A stretch of DNA of 64,000 bases from Noviherbaspirillum sedimenti (GTDB lineage Bacteria > Pseudomonadota > Gammaproteobacteria > Burkholderiales > Burkholderiaceae_D): the NCBI RefSeq assembly GCF_003590835.1, contig NZ_QYUQ01000002.1, forward strand, positions 496,001-560,000, given 5' to 3'. The position numbers were made by a program, and so were the translations under genes. Position 1 is the first letter of the stretch; every line of letters begins with the position of its first letter. Below, piece by piece: positions 7,312 to 15,763 of this stretch. Under the pieces are notes generated by a model that worked only from the letters and a program-made list of their open reading frames with translations, searched no databases and was not told the DNA's origin.

Positions 7312-9209
7312 GCCGGCGCTCCGGCCATGGATTTGCCGGCATCGGGATCCAGGATCGGAAAGCGCCCCTTGATGATCCGCCCGCCCGAAACCGAGGCGAA
7401 ATACTGCAGGTTCGGCAGCTTGCCGAGGATGTCGGCGGGGATGCGCTCTTCCAGCGTTTCAGTGAGCTGGGATGAGTAGGAGGAAGTGAAATCCCCCAGA
7501 TGCGCGTCCGACGCAGTGTTCAGGCCAACCCGCAGAGTGTGGATCGCGGTCTTGCCGAAGGTTTCGACGATGAAGTCTTGCGTGGGCCGATCCTTGGAGC
7601 GCAGCGCAATCAGGTTGTTGAGATTCCCCAGAGCCATGCGTGCGGCCGCTTCGCTGCCCAGGCGTCTTGCCAGGTCAGCCAGCGTTTGCATGGCGCAGGT
7701 CGTAAAAATCCCGCCTTCAGCGCCCTTGTTGAGGATTTCAATCAAGGGCTGGTTGATCACGTTCGACACTTCGTCGACAAACAGCGAGATGCGCCGGAAG
7801 CCGCCCAGGTTGTAGCGCATGCCGGCGCGGGCGGCCAGGTCCGCCAGCAAGAGCGCGCCGATGGCGGAGGCGACCGACGGGTCGGGCAGGGCGTCGAGGC
7901 ACATGTAGAGGACGTAGCCACCGCGTTCGATTTTTTCGAAATTCATGATGGCGCGCCGGTCATCGGCATCGAACGGGTCCGGCGACAGGCTCAACCCCAG
8001 GTCGCCCGAGGTCAGCATCGACAACACCGGCAGCAGGTTGGCGGTGATTTTCTGGTAATGCTCGCGGTTGTGGCGGAAGGTCCGCACCTGCGCATCGATG
8101 ACCTTGTTGTGCTGGTGCTGCGGCACGTGATGCTCATAAAAGGCGACGAAAGCGAGCAAGTCGTTGCTGGCCGCTTCCGAGGGGCGCTTCAAGTTGCCGC
8201 GCTGGGCGTCGGCGAGGAGCTTGCGCATGTCCGCCTGCTCGCGCCAGCCCGGGCCAAAGGAACCGTCAAAAAAGCGCCGCAACGACGCTTCCAGCACCGG
8301 CTCGATGCCGCCCTCGATATACTTGGTCAACTTCATCAGGTTGGGCCGCTCTTCCAGGTCGACCAAGCCCTGGACCACGACATTGACGGCATCCCAGCCG
8401 AAGGCGCTGAAGGCGCCGGCGGTATCCGGCGGCATGATCGCCTGGATGCGCGAGGCAATCTCCGTCGGCTTTTGCCAGTTGAAGGTAAAATCCAAACGGA
8501 CGCCGGCTTCCGGAAAGGCGGGATGGAATTCCAGGAAAGTGTCGGCTTCCCGGTAATCGGCGCAGGCCCGCATGACCGCGCGCTTGAGTCGCCGGCTGTT
8601 CTTGGGATCGATCACCACCACGACGTCGCCGCGGCGCACCGCTTGCGTGACCAGGTTGGCCAGCGCCACGCCCTTGCCGGACTGGGTGGTGCCGACCAGG
8701 AGTGTGCCGCCCTCGAAATTCTGCAGCGGCCGGTAGAGCGCCTGCTCGCGCGGCGCGACGCCATGGATGTAGGGCAGGCCGATCTCGCTGTCGGGTTGCG
8801 GATCGACCGCATAACCCAGCCAGCGCAGCAGCACGGGCGACACTGCATAGTCGCGGAAATCCACCTTGGCCAGCTCGTAGAGGCGTTGCGAATGCACCGG
8901 CTGCCACTCGAAGCCGAAGCCCAGAAACACTTGGTCGGGTTGCCTGCACAGTTTCTCCAGGGTCTTGGTGGGCACCACCTGCATGGCGCGGCCCGACAGC
9001 GAGGCGCGCACCACCAGGATGCGCAGCGCCTGCCGCAGGCGCAGCACCGCCATCATGAAACAGCTTGCCGCAAGGAACCCCGTCATTTGCCAGGGCAATT
9101 GTTCTTGCGTAGCGACGGCGATAGAGACGACCAGGGCGGCCAGCCACGCCAGGCTGGCGTAGGCTTCATAGGCAGGACGCCATGGCATCTCAAATGGGCG
9201 GGTCAGCAT
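7308..9209 (-). CDS. traD: TraD coupling protein, SXT/TOL type
   Basis: 633 residues. Two N-terminal membrane helices (about 17-34 and 40-58) are followed by a VirD4/TraD-type ATPase with Walker A GTTQSGKG (173-180) and Walker B SLFVDEV in the last third. It would bring the relaxase-DNA complex to the secretion channel and power transfer. Length and N-terminus fit the SXT/TOL subfamily rather than F TraD, which is longer. Its start overlaps the traI stop by seven bases, and its stop overlaps the DUF4400 start. All key motifs appear intact. Confidence 0.9.
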   Translation of the reverse strand: MLTRPFEMPWRPAYEAYASLAWLAALVVSIAVATQEQLPWQMTGFLAASCFMMAVLRLRQALRILVVRASLSGRAMQVVPTKTLEKLCRQPDQVFLGFGFEWQPVHSQRLYELAKVDFRDYAVSPVLLRWLGYAVDPQPDSEIGLPYIHGVAPREQALYRPLQNFEGGTLLVGTTQSGKGVALANLVTQAVRRGDVVVVIDPKNSRRLKRAVMRACADYREADTFLEFHPAFPEAGVRLDFTFNWQKPTEIASRIQAIMPPDTAGAFSAFGWDAVNVVVQGLVDLEERPNLMKLTKYIEGGIEPVLEASLRRFFDGSFGPGWREQADMRKLLADAQRGNLKRPSEAASNDLLAFVAFYEHHVPQHQHNKVIDAQVRTFRHNREHYQKITANLLPVLSMLTSGDLGLSLSPDPFDADDRRAIMNFEKIERGGYVLYMCLDALPDPSVASAIGALLLADLAARAGMRYNLGGFRRISLFVDEVSNVINQPLIEILNKGAEGGIFTTCAMQTLADLARRLGSEAAARMALGNLNNLIALRSKDRPTQDFIVETFGKTAIHTLRVGLNTASDAHLGDFTSSYSSQLTETLEERIPADILGKLPNLQYFASVSGGRIIKGRFPILDPDAGKSMAGAPA

Positions 9210-10972
9210 GCCGGTGTTCCTACGTCATTGGCCGTCGGGGCGGCATGGCCGGTATGGAAGCCTTTAACGAAGCGGAATGCGAGCAGCAAGCCGCGCGTTG
9301 GTTTGCCGTCGATGTCGCGCGCCACGGTGGCAGTGGTGCCGTCCGGCTGCGCCAGCATGCCGGCGTCGGTCAGGGCACGCAAGGCAAGCGTTGGTTCAAG
9401 CTGGCGCTTGGTAAATTCGGCGAGGGCAATGAACAGGCCGGCTTCCTCCATGCAGATGCCGGCGCCTGGCTCGTCGCGGTTCATGGCGTCGACAATTTCG
9501 GCCAGCGCATCGCGCACCACGGGATTCAAGCGCATGGGCGCGTCCAGCCGGAACCGCAGGATTTCCAAGGCGAGCTGGATGGGACCACCAGGGGGGCGCG
9601 CCGGGCTCGCAGCGCAGGCAGTGGCATTCTCTTCCGCTACAGGGGAGGTGGCAGCCGGAGCAGGCACGTTGGGCGCGGCATCCATGGGCAACGGCAGTTG
9701 CTCTGTCGCGTGGCACGGCGGGGCCGCAGTTCGGTCGCCTGCCGATGCGGTGGGCGTCGCGCGGGCCAGCGTAACGGCCAGCGGCTCGGGCGCCGGATCG
9801 ATCCCCGCAAACAGCAGTGCCGGTGCGGATAGCCTGACGGCATCAAGCCCTGGCTTGCCGCCGGGCGGATGGATTTGCCACAAGGCTTGGCCGTCATGCT
9901 GGGCGACCAACACGCCGGCGGCCAGCAGGATGCCCAGCATCGTGTCACTTTCCTTGGGTATCCCCGCCAATGTTTTGGACGCCAGCAGGGTGCGCAGGTC
10001 GGCAGCGGCATTGGGCCACACCAGGAATACGCCGTCGCGTCCGTACCAGAGGCGCGACTTGTCCGTGTTGGGTCGCCAGGCCGGATGGGTGCGCACCAGC
10101 TGGCGCAGCGCATCGACCAGGTGACGCTCCCAGTGCGCACCAACCTGCGGCTGGCCACGGCGTTCGCCGCTGGCGCGCAGGTCGCGGTCGATGACCAGGG
10201 CCGCCGCGCGGCGCACCAGGTCGTCAAGAATATTGTGTTCCGGGTAGACCGGCACGCCGGCAATGCTGGCCAGCATGTGCGGCACGATGACGGTATTGCC
10301 GCTGGCAAGGTGCTGCAGGACGGCATTGGGCACCACGTGGGGCAGGATGAACAGGCCCTGGGCGCGGCAGTCTGGCGCGTGGGGAAGCCATTTCAGGTGA
10401 TAGCGTTCGGCATGGAGGCGTGCGAGCCATGCCGACAGCGGCAGCAGGTAGGGTTGCCATGCTTCGCCCTGGTCGTTGGTGACGGCGACGTGGCTGAGGG
10501 TGCGATACAGCTCGCTGCACAGGCCGGCCAGGAAGGTCGCCTGGCGCCAGCGCGGCTCCAGGTGCCGGCGCGTGGAAATCGTGGCACGCCCGGAAAAGAT
10601 ATGGCCATCGGTGCCCTGCAGGCTGAAAAATCCCACTTCCAGCCCCAGGCGCAGCAAGCCGCCCGGCGTAGGAAAATAGTTATCGGGCGTGGCCGGCAAC
10701 AGATGCACGCATGCGGCGTAGTTGCGGATCAGCGGCAGCAATTCCACTGCAAAGGTCGGGCGGTCCACACCGTAACAGACTTTGATGCGGTCGATCAAGT
10801 CCTGGTGTTCGCCGAGCACTTCTTCGATGGGACGGGCGGCGATGCCGGGATCGGTCGCTGGCGGCATAGAGACCGGCCTGTGTTTTTCCAGTACGTATGG
10901 CGCGACGGCATCCGCGGCGACGCTTGCCCGTGGCAGGCCAAAGTGGCGCAGGAGGTGTGCAAAGGAGCGCAT
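9203..10972 (-). CDS. traI: TraI_2/MOBH-type relaxase homologue
   Basis: The product from the ATG at 10972 has 589 residues. No ribosome site precedes it, and the frame stays open upstream with residues resembling a relaxase N-terminus (HFGWRRPGLPRQ), so the true start may lie farther upstream at a rare codon. The N-terminal TraI_2 domain is recognisable (PTPGGLLRLGLEV at 101-113; GRATISTRRHLEPRWR at 128-143), as is a C-terminal winged-helix-like region. However, the His and His-Asp metal ligands usual in MOBH relaxases are absent: the 'LRHGLEV' His is Leu and the 'LLHDIGK' segment is LCSELYR. It sits directly upstream of traD, as in SXT. It may be a divergent active relaxase or an inactive homologue. 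Confidence 0.8.
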   Translation of the reverse strand: MRSFAHLLRHFGLPRASVAADAVAPYVLEKHRPVSMPPATDPGIAARPIEEVLGEHQDLIDRIKVCYGVDRPTFAVELLPLIRNYAACVHLLPATPDNYFPTPGGLLRLGLEVGFFSLQGTDGHIFSGRATISTRRHLEPRWRQATFLAGLCSELYRTLSHVAVTNDQGEAWQPYLLPLSAWLARLHAERYHLKWLPHAPDCRAQGLFILPHVVPNAVLQHLASGNTVIVPHMLASIAGVPVYPEHNILDDLVRRAAALVIDRDLRASGERRGQPQVGAHWERHLVDALRQLVRTHPAWRPNTDKSRLWYGRDGVFLVWPNAAADLRTLLASKTLAGIPKESDTMLGILLAAGVLVAQHDGQALWQIHPPGGKPGLDAVRLSAPALLFAGIDPAPEPLAVTLARATPTASAGDRTAAPPCHATEQLPLPMDAAPNVPAPAATSPVAEENATACAASPARPPGGPIQLALEILRFRLDAPMRLNPVVRDALAEIVDAMNRDEPGAGICMEEAGLFIALAEFTKRQLEPTLALRALTDAGMLAQPDGTTATVARDIDGKPTRGLLLAFRFVKGFHTGHAAPTANDVGTPAC

Positions 10973-11067
10973 GGGATGGAAGGGAATCGGTCGGGACAAA
11001 CGATTCTGGCGCGGCAAGCCAGGGCGGCGCCAGCCGAAATGACCGGTTCCTGCGGCGGCTATCGCAC

Positions 11068-11691
11068 TTAGCCTTCCCGCGTTTGCCTGGCCAGGGCGAC
11101 GATGCCGAGTTTTAAGACGGTGGTGTCGGGCAGTGCCGTCACGGGGAAGGAAGTCTGGATGCGCGGGTCGCGCCGGTACCGATGCAGCAGCTTGCAGAAT
11201 GGGCATTCATGGTTGGTAGCCGGGCACGCGCCGACCGCCGTCAGGTACTGGCTGGCGCAGGTCGGGCAGGTCGCCAGTGAAAAACTCGGCACCCTGACGA
11301 TCCACAGGCCATCCAGGTGTGAAGCCAGGTCGAAGGCACGGTCGAAGCTGATGCGTGGCGCGCCATGGAGCATCGACAGATAATGCTTGTAGGCCGCCAC
11401 CAGCGCTTCGGCCGGGCCGAAATCCAGCCCCCGGATACGCCGGTAGAGCGACACGACCATCGAGGCTTCCGTGCGGTACAGCAGATTGGCGCTGTGATAC
11501 CAGTCAGGAGAATCCGGTGGGCGGCCGCGCGGTATGGCATTGTGATCGGCAAAAAACAGTTGCACCAGTTGTCCGTGCGGCAGCCCAGTCACATAGCCGA
11601 TCGTGCGAAGACGCGCGCCCAGGGCTGCGCAGTCTTTTGCCAACCCGAGCGCACGGATATGGCGCTCGGCATAAGGGGATTGGGTCGCCAT
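11068..11691 (-). CDS. FlhC-like transcriptional activator (SetC-type)
   Basis: The start at 11691 is favoured by AAGGA seven bases upstream; a GTG five codons earlier lacks this. The 207-residue protein shows the FlhC fold, including the zinc site C142-x2-C145 ... C163-x2-C166, matching the four-cysteine site of flagellar FlhC. In SXT/R391 ICEs and IncA/C plasmids, FlhDC homologues (SetC/SetD, AcaC/AcaD) are master activators of the transfer operons. Adjacent flhD and traI genes support that role here. No flagellar genes are in the window. Confidence 0.85.
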   Translation of the reverse strand: MATQSPYAERHIRALGLAKDCAALGARLRTIGYVTGLPHGQLVQLFFADHNAIPRGRPPDSPDWYHSANLLYRTEASMVVSLYRRIRGLDFGPAEALVAAYKHYLSMLHGAPRISFDRAFDLASHLDGLWIVRVPSFSLATCPTCASQYLTAVGACPATNHECPFCKLLHRYRRDPRIQTSFPVTALPDTTVLKLGIVALARQTREG

Positions 11692-11712
11692 CAGTTTTTC
11701 CTTCACGGGTTG

Positions 11713-12033
11713 TCAGCACTGCACCACGGCGGGCTGCGGCGCATAGGGCGCGTGATGCGGCGGATGGACCGCCATCACGGCGCCGGCAAGCGGCAGCGGC
11801 AGGGTCAGCAGCGACACCATGTCCTGTCGCGGCAGGAACAGGCATTCGTGTCCAAGATTGGCGACCAGGATCAGGATTTGGTCGATGGACAGCGACTCCA
11901 GCAGGCGCGCCTGCGCCTCGCACAGGCCGAACTTGCAGCAGGCGGCAATCCGGTCCTGCTTGATGCTGTCACGCACGGTGATCAGCAGGGAGAGGTTGAT
12001 AATTTGCACATCGGAAAATTGCATATTGCCCAT
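11713..12033 (-). CDS. FlhD-like transcriptional activator (SetD-type)
   Basis: Start at 12033 has AAGGA nine bases upstream. The 106-residue product resembles FlhD: MQFSDVQIINLSLLITVRDSIKQDRIAACCKFGL followed by SLDQ-like helix LESLSIDQILILVANLGHECLF. It should form a heteromeric activator with the FlhC-like protein encoded 21 bases downstream. The upstream region carries a half of the palindrome that also lies at the start of the XRE repressor gene, suggesting that this repressor silences the activator, as SetR does setDC in SXT. Confidence 0.85.
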   Translation of the reverse strand: MGNMQFSDVQIINLSLLITVRDSIKQDRIAACCKFGLCEAQARLLESLSIDQILILVANLGHECLFLPRQDMVSLLTLPLPLAGAVMAVHPPHHAPYAPQPAVVQC

Positions 12034-12407
12034 GATAATTTCCTTACAGTAAGCCCTTCTGGGCATGGTGACTGCGTGGCAGCCTGATCAGACCAGGCTG
12101 GGCGATTGCTTCGGTAAATCCTTGTGACTGTTCATCGGGTAACTAACTATCCTTCCTGCATGTAAGGTTATTATTTTGCTAACATTGGCGTCAATAATGA
12201 ATACTTGTGGCAAGAAAAGCGCCACCTGCAAATGCTCCCGTTTCGGAAGAATTTTTCGGGCGGCGTGCAATTGACGCAAAACGCGCGTCGCCCGGCGTGT
12301 TCCAACCAGGTTGCCCGCAACCTGGACCAGCCTGCATCCGCCCATGGACAAGGCCTTCCCCTTGCGGGGATACCTTGTCCGGTGCGGGACTGCCTTGCCT
12401 TAGTTGC
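12034..12407. promoter_or_regulatory. Promoter region of the flhDC-like operon
   Basis: No gene seen. Reading leftwards, TTGACG (12195-12190) with an AT-rich TAATAA about 15 bases farther on could form a sigma-70-like promoter for the FlhD-like gene. An operator-like sequence overlaps its -35 region (listed separately). The rest shows no obvious structure. Confidence 0.4.
12178..12193 (-). promoter_or_regulatory. Operator-like site at the flhD promoter
   Basis: GCTAACATTGGCGTCA shares AACATTGGCG, ten contiguous bases, with the reverse complement of the palindrome CGCCAATGTTGGCG next to the XRE repressor gene at 16810. It overlaps the likely -35 region of the flhDC-like operon, the position expected for repression by that XRE protein. 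Confidence 0.5.
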
Positions 12408-13472
12408 TTAGGTCGCTTGCGCGAGTCCTTTCCACTCGCTGGCGGCCAGTTCAATCAACTTGCCGCCCAGGGCTTCGAATTCCGTCGCCCGGTCGTAGTC
12501 GTCGATCTCTTGCGAGTAATGCGTAACCGCATTGACCAGCCCGTAGCCTGAGAGATCGCCTTCAATGACCAAGTGGCGCAGCACGCCGGCGCGCTCAGTC
12601 TCGTTCAAGGTATAGCGATTGGCCAGCACTTCGACGGTCTTGACCGGGTCGCCGGTCAGCGCAATGCCCTGCGTCTTTTGCATCTTGTGCGCGATCTGGA
12701 GGAAGCTGGCTTCGGACACCGCCGCCTCGACCACGTCGCGCACCTTCAGGAAGAAGGCCTTGTCATCCGCCGCCAGCGTATCGTCGCGAAACACCGTGAT
12801 GGCTTCTTCCTCGGTCTGCTGGATGCGCCCCACATGCGTCTTGCGCAAGCCGTGGTCCGCCGCAATCAAGCCATTGCTGCATACCAGGCGGTAGAGCAGC
12901 GGCTGCACCGACAGCGTGCCGTGGCCGACTTCGGAATTCATGATCACCAGCCCGGCTTGCACCACGTCGCCCGGCGCCATCTCGAAGCGCGTGCGCGGCG
13001 TGACCACCTTGAGGTACATTTTCGTCTCGGTCAGTTCGACCGACTCGAAGCGCATCTCCGGCAGCCGCTGCAGGATTGGCAAGACGTTTTCCGCAAGGTC
13101 GTAATTGTCCAGGCGCCGGTAGCGCTCCGACAGCACGGCCCGCACCTGGCCATCGAGCGTGCGGATCAGGCGACGCTCGCCATCGGCCTGCAGCCAGGTG
13201 TTGATATTGCTGTCGAGCAGATCCGGCTGGTCCAGGCGCATGCGTTCGAAGTACGCAAACGGGATCTTCAGCTTGTCGGCCAGCTGGCGGCGCGCCAAAT
13301 GCGTGATGCCGTACGGGGCAGCAGCGCCGCTGGCCGCGATGGTCAAGGCGCAGTCACCCTGGGCATCGGTGCGGCATGCCATCAGGGGCGAGGGCACGAT
13401 CATGTCTTGCTTGGTGCCGAGCTGGCGCAGCAGTTCCTGGGCCAGGCTGGAAAGGGTGCGTCCGGTTTTCAT
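12408..13472 (-). CDS. DUF932 domain protein
   Basis: Start at 13472 is fixed by AGGAG upstream and by the structured leader before it; the frame is open for another 160 codons without initiation signals. The 354-residue protein matches the DUF932/phage-plasmid-like family common on plasmids and ICEs (YFERMRLDQPDLLDSNINTWL; LVCSNGLI core). Members are unstudied; links to recombination or recovery from restriction have been proposed. It lies between the primase and flhDC genes on the same strand. A nested-hairpin leader resembling those before radC and the 21.4 kb gene suggests RNA-level control. Confidence 0.8.
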   Translation of the reverse strand: MKTGRTLSSLAQELLRQLGTKQDMIVPSPLMACRTDAQGDCALTIAASGAAAPYGITHLARRQLADKLKIPFAYFERMRLDQPDLLDSNINTWLQADGERRLIRTLDGQVRAVLSERYRRLDNYDLAENVLPILQRLPEMRFESVELTETKMYLKVVTPRTRFEMAPGDVVQAGLVIMNSEVGHGTLSVQPLLYRLVCSNGLIAADHGLRKTHVGRIQQTEEEAITVFRDDTLAADDKAFFLKVRDVVEAAVSEASFLQIAHKMQKTQGIALTGDPVKTVEVLANRYTLNETERAGVLRHLVIEGDLSGYGLVNAVTHYSQEIDDYDRATEFEALGGKLIELAASEWKGLAQAT

Positions 13473-13491
13473 GGGTATTCTCCTGAGAAAA

Positions 13492-13529
13492 GCGGGGACG
13501 ACACCGCCCGCAGCGGGCAATCTCCCCGC
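13492..13529 (-). ncRNA. Nested-hairpin leader RNA before the DUF932 gene (radC-motif-like)
   Basis: Outer stem GCGGGGA (13492-13498) pairs with TCCCCGC (13523-13529); inner stem GCCCG (13506-13510) pairs with CGGGC (13514-13518). The same two-stem plan with different bases occurs before radC (20355-20387) and the 21.4 kb gene (21673-21706), in each case about 20 bases upstream of the start codon. Compensating changes between copies argue for a conserved RNA structure. From memory this recalls the published 'radC RNA motif' of conjugative elements. Confidence 0.55.
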
Positions 13530-13693
13530 TGGGGTTGAAAAACAGGCCTGGCGGATCCAGACCTGCAGAGCGCAATGCATTGCGCCAATGCTTGGGCTGC
13601 CTTCGATGGGGGAATGCCCATCCTGGTGGCAGCTGCCAGTGAAAAACGCCTGCGCGAGAGGACAAGGCGCGGCATGGCGGCCGCACCCCGTGC

Positions 13694-14704
13694 CTATTGC
13701 GCGTCCACTTGCTGCTCGCCGCGCGCGCGCCAGACATCGGCCCAGTCCGTGCCCGCGTGGCGCGGCACGAATACCGTCACCTGGCGCGCTGGCCCCAAGC
13801 GTGCTGCCTGGCTCAGGCGCCGGGCCAGGGCAAACGCGCAGGCCTGGCCAGCGTAGTCGCCATCGGCATCGTTGTCGGCGTAGATGCAGATGCGGCGCAC
13901 CGTGTCGGGCAGCCACAGCTTGTCCATGTTGCCGGCATTGATCGCCGCCCACACCGGCTTGCCGGTGCCCAGATGAATGGCCAGCGCCGTTTCGATGCCT
14001 TCGGCAATCGCCAACTCGTCACCGGCGGCAAACAGCCGAACCGCGGCGCCGTTGATGCCGGCTGACAGCACCTTCCTGGCGTCGCGCAGCGGCGCCTTCT
14101 GGCCATCCTGCAGATAGGTGCGGTGCAGCGTCACCGCCAGCCCGTCGGCGCCCTGGATGCAGGCCAGCATGGCGGGATACTCGGCGACCTTGTGCGACTT
14201 GCCCGCGGCATTCTTTTCGTAATAGCCCAGTGCCGGGTGAAACCGCAGCACCTTGGGATAGCTAGCCAGCCCGAGACCCCGGCGGCGCAGGTAGCAGTCG
14301 ACTGCGTCGCCCGCCACTACTGCCGTGGCTTCGTCCCAGATGCGCCTGGCCAGCTTCTTCATCTTGTCTGCCGGCGGCCCTTCCAGGCGCAGGCGCGTGG
14401 CAGCCAGCTGGGCGCTGCCCAGGCATGCTTCCAGGCGCAGCAAGACCGTGCCGAAATCCCAGCTGCGGATTTCCTGGAGCAGCTTGATGCCGTCTCCGGG
14501 ACCGCAGCCGCGGCAGTGATAATTGCCTTCCCCGAACTTGTCGGTGTACTGGAAGCGGTCGTGGCCGCCGCACAGCGGGCAGGGCTGGTTGCGCCGGTTG
14601 AGGATGGCGGCATCGATGCCGAGCGTCGTCAGCAGCTCGGTCCAGCAGCCATGGGCGCGTTGCTTGATGTCGGCAACGCGCGCTTCGAATAGATGGTGGT
14701 CCAT
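13694..14704 (-). CDS. P4-type primase with zinc finger and Toprim domain
   Basis: 336 residues. The N-terminus has a primase zinc ribbon C42-x2-C45 ... C64-x2-C67 (CPLCGGHDRF, YHCRGCG). The C-terminal half is a Toprim domain with the acidic motifs AIAEGIETALAI and IYADNDADG. It lacks a helicase domain, so it is a stand-alone primase of the kind found on plasmids and ICEs that primes complementary-strand synthesis after transfer. A GC-rich hairpin (GCGGCC/GGCCGC, about 14717-14733) precedes it. It lies 57 bases after an unidentified ICE gene on the same strand and probably shares its promoter. Confidence 0.85.
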   Translation of the reverse strand: MDHHLFEARVADIKQRAHGCWTELLTTLGIDAAILNRRNQPCPLCGGHDRFQYTDKFGEGNYHCRGCGPGDGIKLLQEIRSWDFGTVLLRLEACLGSAQLAATRLRLEGPPADKMKKLARRIWDEATAVVAGDAVDCYLRRRGLGLASYPKVLRFHPALGYYEKNAAGKSHKVAEYPAMLACIQGADGLAVTLHRTYLQDGQKAPLRDARKVLSAGINGAAVRLFAAGDELAIAEGIETALAIHLGTGKPVWAAINAGNMDKLWLPDTVRRICIYADNDADGDYAGQACAFALARRLSQAARLGPARQVTVFVPRHAGTDWADVWRARGEQQVDAQ

Positions 14705-14761
14705 TTGGGTCTCCCCGCGGCCAGCCGGCCGCGCCTTGGTTGAACGATGCCCGGACGGGCT

Positions 14762-15277
14762 TTACGCGAACAGGTCGCCTTGCGTGAACCGTTGCCGCAC
14801 TTGCTGGTTGAGCCACTGCGGGTTCTTTTCCAGATGACGCGCGATCCACTCCGGGTGGCGCTGCACGGCTTCGCGCACCCAGGCGGGATAGCGATTCAAG
14901 GTGGCCTGCAGCCAGGCCTGAAGCTGGCCCCGGATTGCTTCCTTGACGGCATCGGCATCGACCTGCCCGATATAGGGCAGGGGCGACAGCGGGCTGCACG
15001 CCACGACCTGGATGCAGTTGGCAAAGGAAAACGGCCTGCTTTCCTTCTCGCGCTCGGTAAACACCCAGCGCAGCATGTCGAGCTTGTCTTCCAGCGGTGT
15101 AGCTGGGTCGCCCAGTTCGGCCACGGCCTTAAGCAGTCGCCAGTGCAGCAGCACGATTTCTTCTTCTTCCCACTCGACGGTACCGTCATCGTCGGCGAGC
15201 AGCAGCGCTTCGGCCACAGGCGCGGACGTTGGCAATGCCGACGGCGAGGGGATGGGGAATGCACTCAGGTTCAGCAT
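14762..15277 (-). CDS. Hypothetical ICE protein, acidic
   Basis: Start at 15277 gives ideal spacing to GGAGG; an ATG one codon earlier is too close. The 171-residue protein is unrecognised. It has an acidic stretch EWEEEEIVLLHWRLLKAV (about 39-56) and a C-terminus built of helical, Trp-containing units (RYPAWVREAVQRHPEWIARHLEKNPQWLNQQV) that look like a short tandem repeat. No signal peptide or membrane helix. It is the first gene of the minus-strand group that continues into the primase. Confidence 0.65.
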   Translation of the reverse strand: MLNLSAFPIPSPSALPTSAPVAEALLLADDDGTVEWEEEEIVLLHWRLLKAVAELGDPATPLEDKLDMLRWVFTEREKESRPFSFANCIQVVACSPLSPLPYIGQVDADAVKEAIRGQLQAWLQATLNRYPAWVREAVQRHPEWIARHLEKNPQWLNQQVRQRFTQGDLFA

Positions 15278-15763
15278 CATTGCCTCCAAAAATAGTTATG
15301 CGAGGCAATGACCACCACGGCGGGACACTGGCCCGCGCAGGGTGAGGAACGACCGGCGAAGTGCCGGCATGTGGGGCTGGCTAGGCTTGCAGGGCAGCGT
15401 GCCCTTGACCGGTGTGCCAGCTACCGGTCGAGAAAACGGTCGAGAAAACGGTCAAGAAAGCGGTCAATGTGCGATGGCGTCTTCGCCGGGGCAGCAAGCT
15501 GGGCGAAGGAACCAGACCGGCACGGGAAACTGGCCGGTGACGCAGGGACATTGCGCGAACTCCAGGGCTTGCCGAACGGCTTGCAGGGCTAGCTGCTGCA
15601 TGTATTCAAGTTACGCCGCCGGCCCGAGGCCGTCAATGTCGCCGAAGTGACTTTGACCGTCTGATGGCGAAAAGGCGCCGGCAGGTGGTCCTTTTTGGGT
15701 GGCGCTTGCAGGCTTGGGCCGGGAAGATGGCATTTCATGATGCATTTCTTGCGGAGCGACGAC
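15278..15763. other. Divergent intergenic region with iteron-like repeats
   Basis: No gene seen. This is the only large divergent spacer between the minus-strand replication/transfer genes and the plus-strand DUF1845-like gene. It contains the 12-bp tandem repeats listed separately, and hairpins such as GCGGG/CCCGC near 15320. Candidate roles are divergent promoter, oriT or oriV; sequence alone does not decide. Confidence 0.4.
15423..15470. repeat. Four 12-bp iteron-like direct repeats
   Basis: Four head-to-tail 12-mers: ACCGGTCGAGAA, AACGGTCGAGAA, AACGGTCAAGAA and the partial AGCGGTCAATGT. All share CGGTC. Spacing is exactly 12 bases. They lie in a divergent spacer beside primase and regulator genes, so they could be protein-binding iterons for replication or partition, or sites for the neighbouring DUF1845-like protein. 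Confidence 0.6.

Noticed and set aside
7500..10124. An 874-codon open frame on the plus strand
   Set aside because: It lies antisense to traD and traI, whose motifs and overlaps are clear. Its product is low-complexity and without domains; long antisense frames are common in GC-rich coding DNA.
11068..12033. Flagellar master regulator locus
   Set aside because: No flagellar genes nearby; position beside traI and the XRE operator link fit an ICE activator instead.
13473..13952. N-terminal extension of the DUF932 protein
   Set aside because: No initiation signal upstream, AGGAG sits before ATG 13472, and the extension covers the structured leader.
15423..15470. CRISPR array
   Set aside because: Repeats are 12 bp, head to tail and without spacers, so they do not form a CRISPR array.
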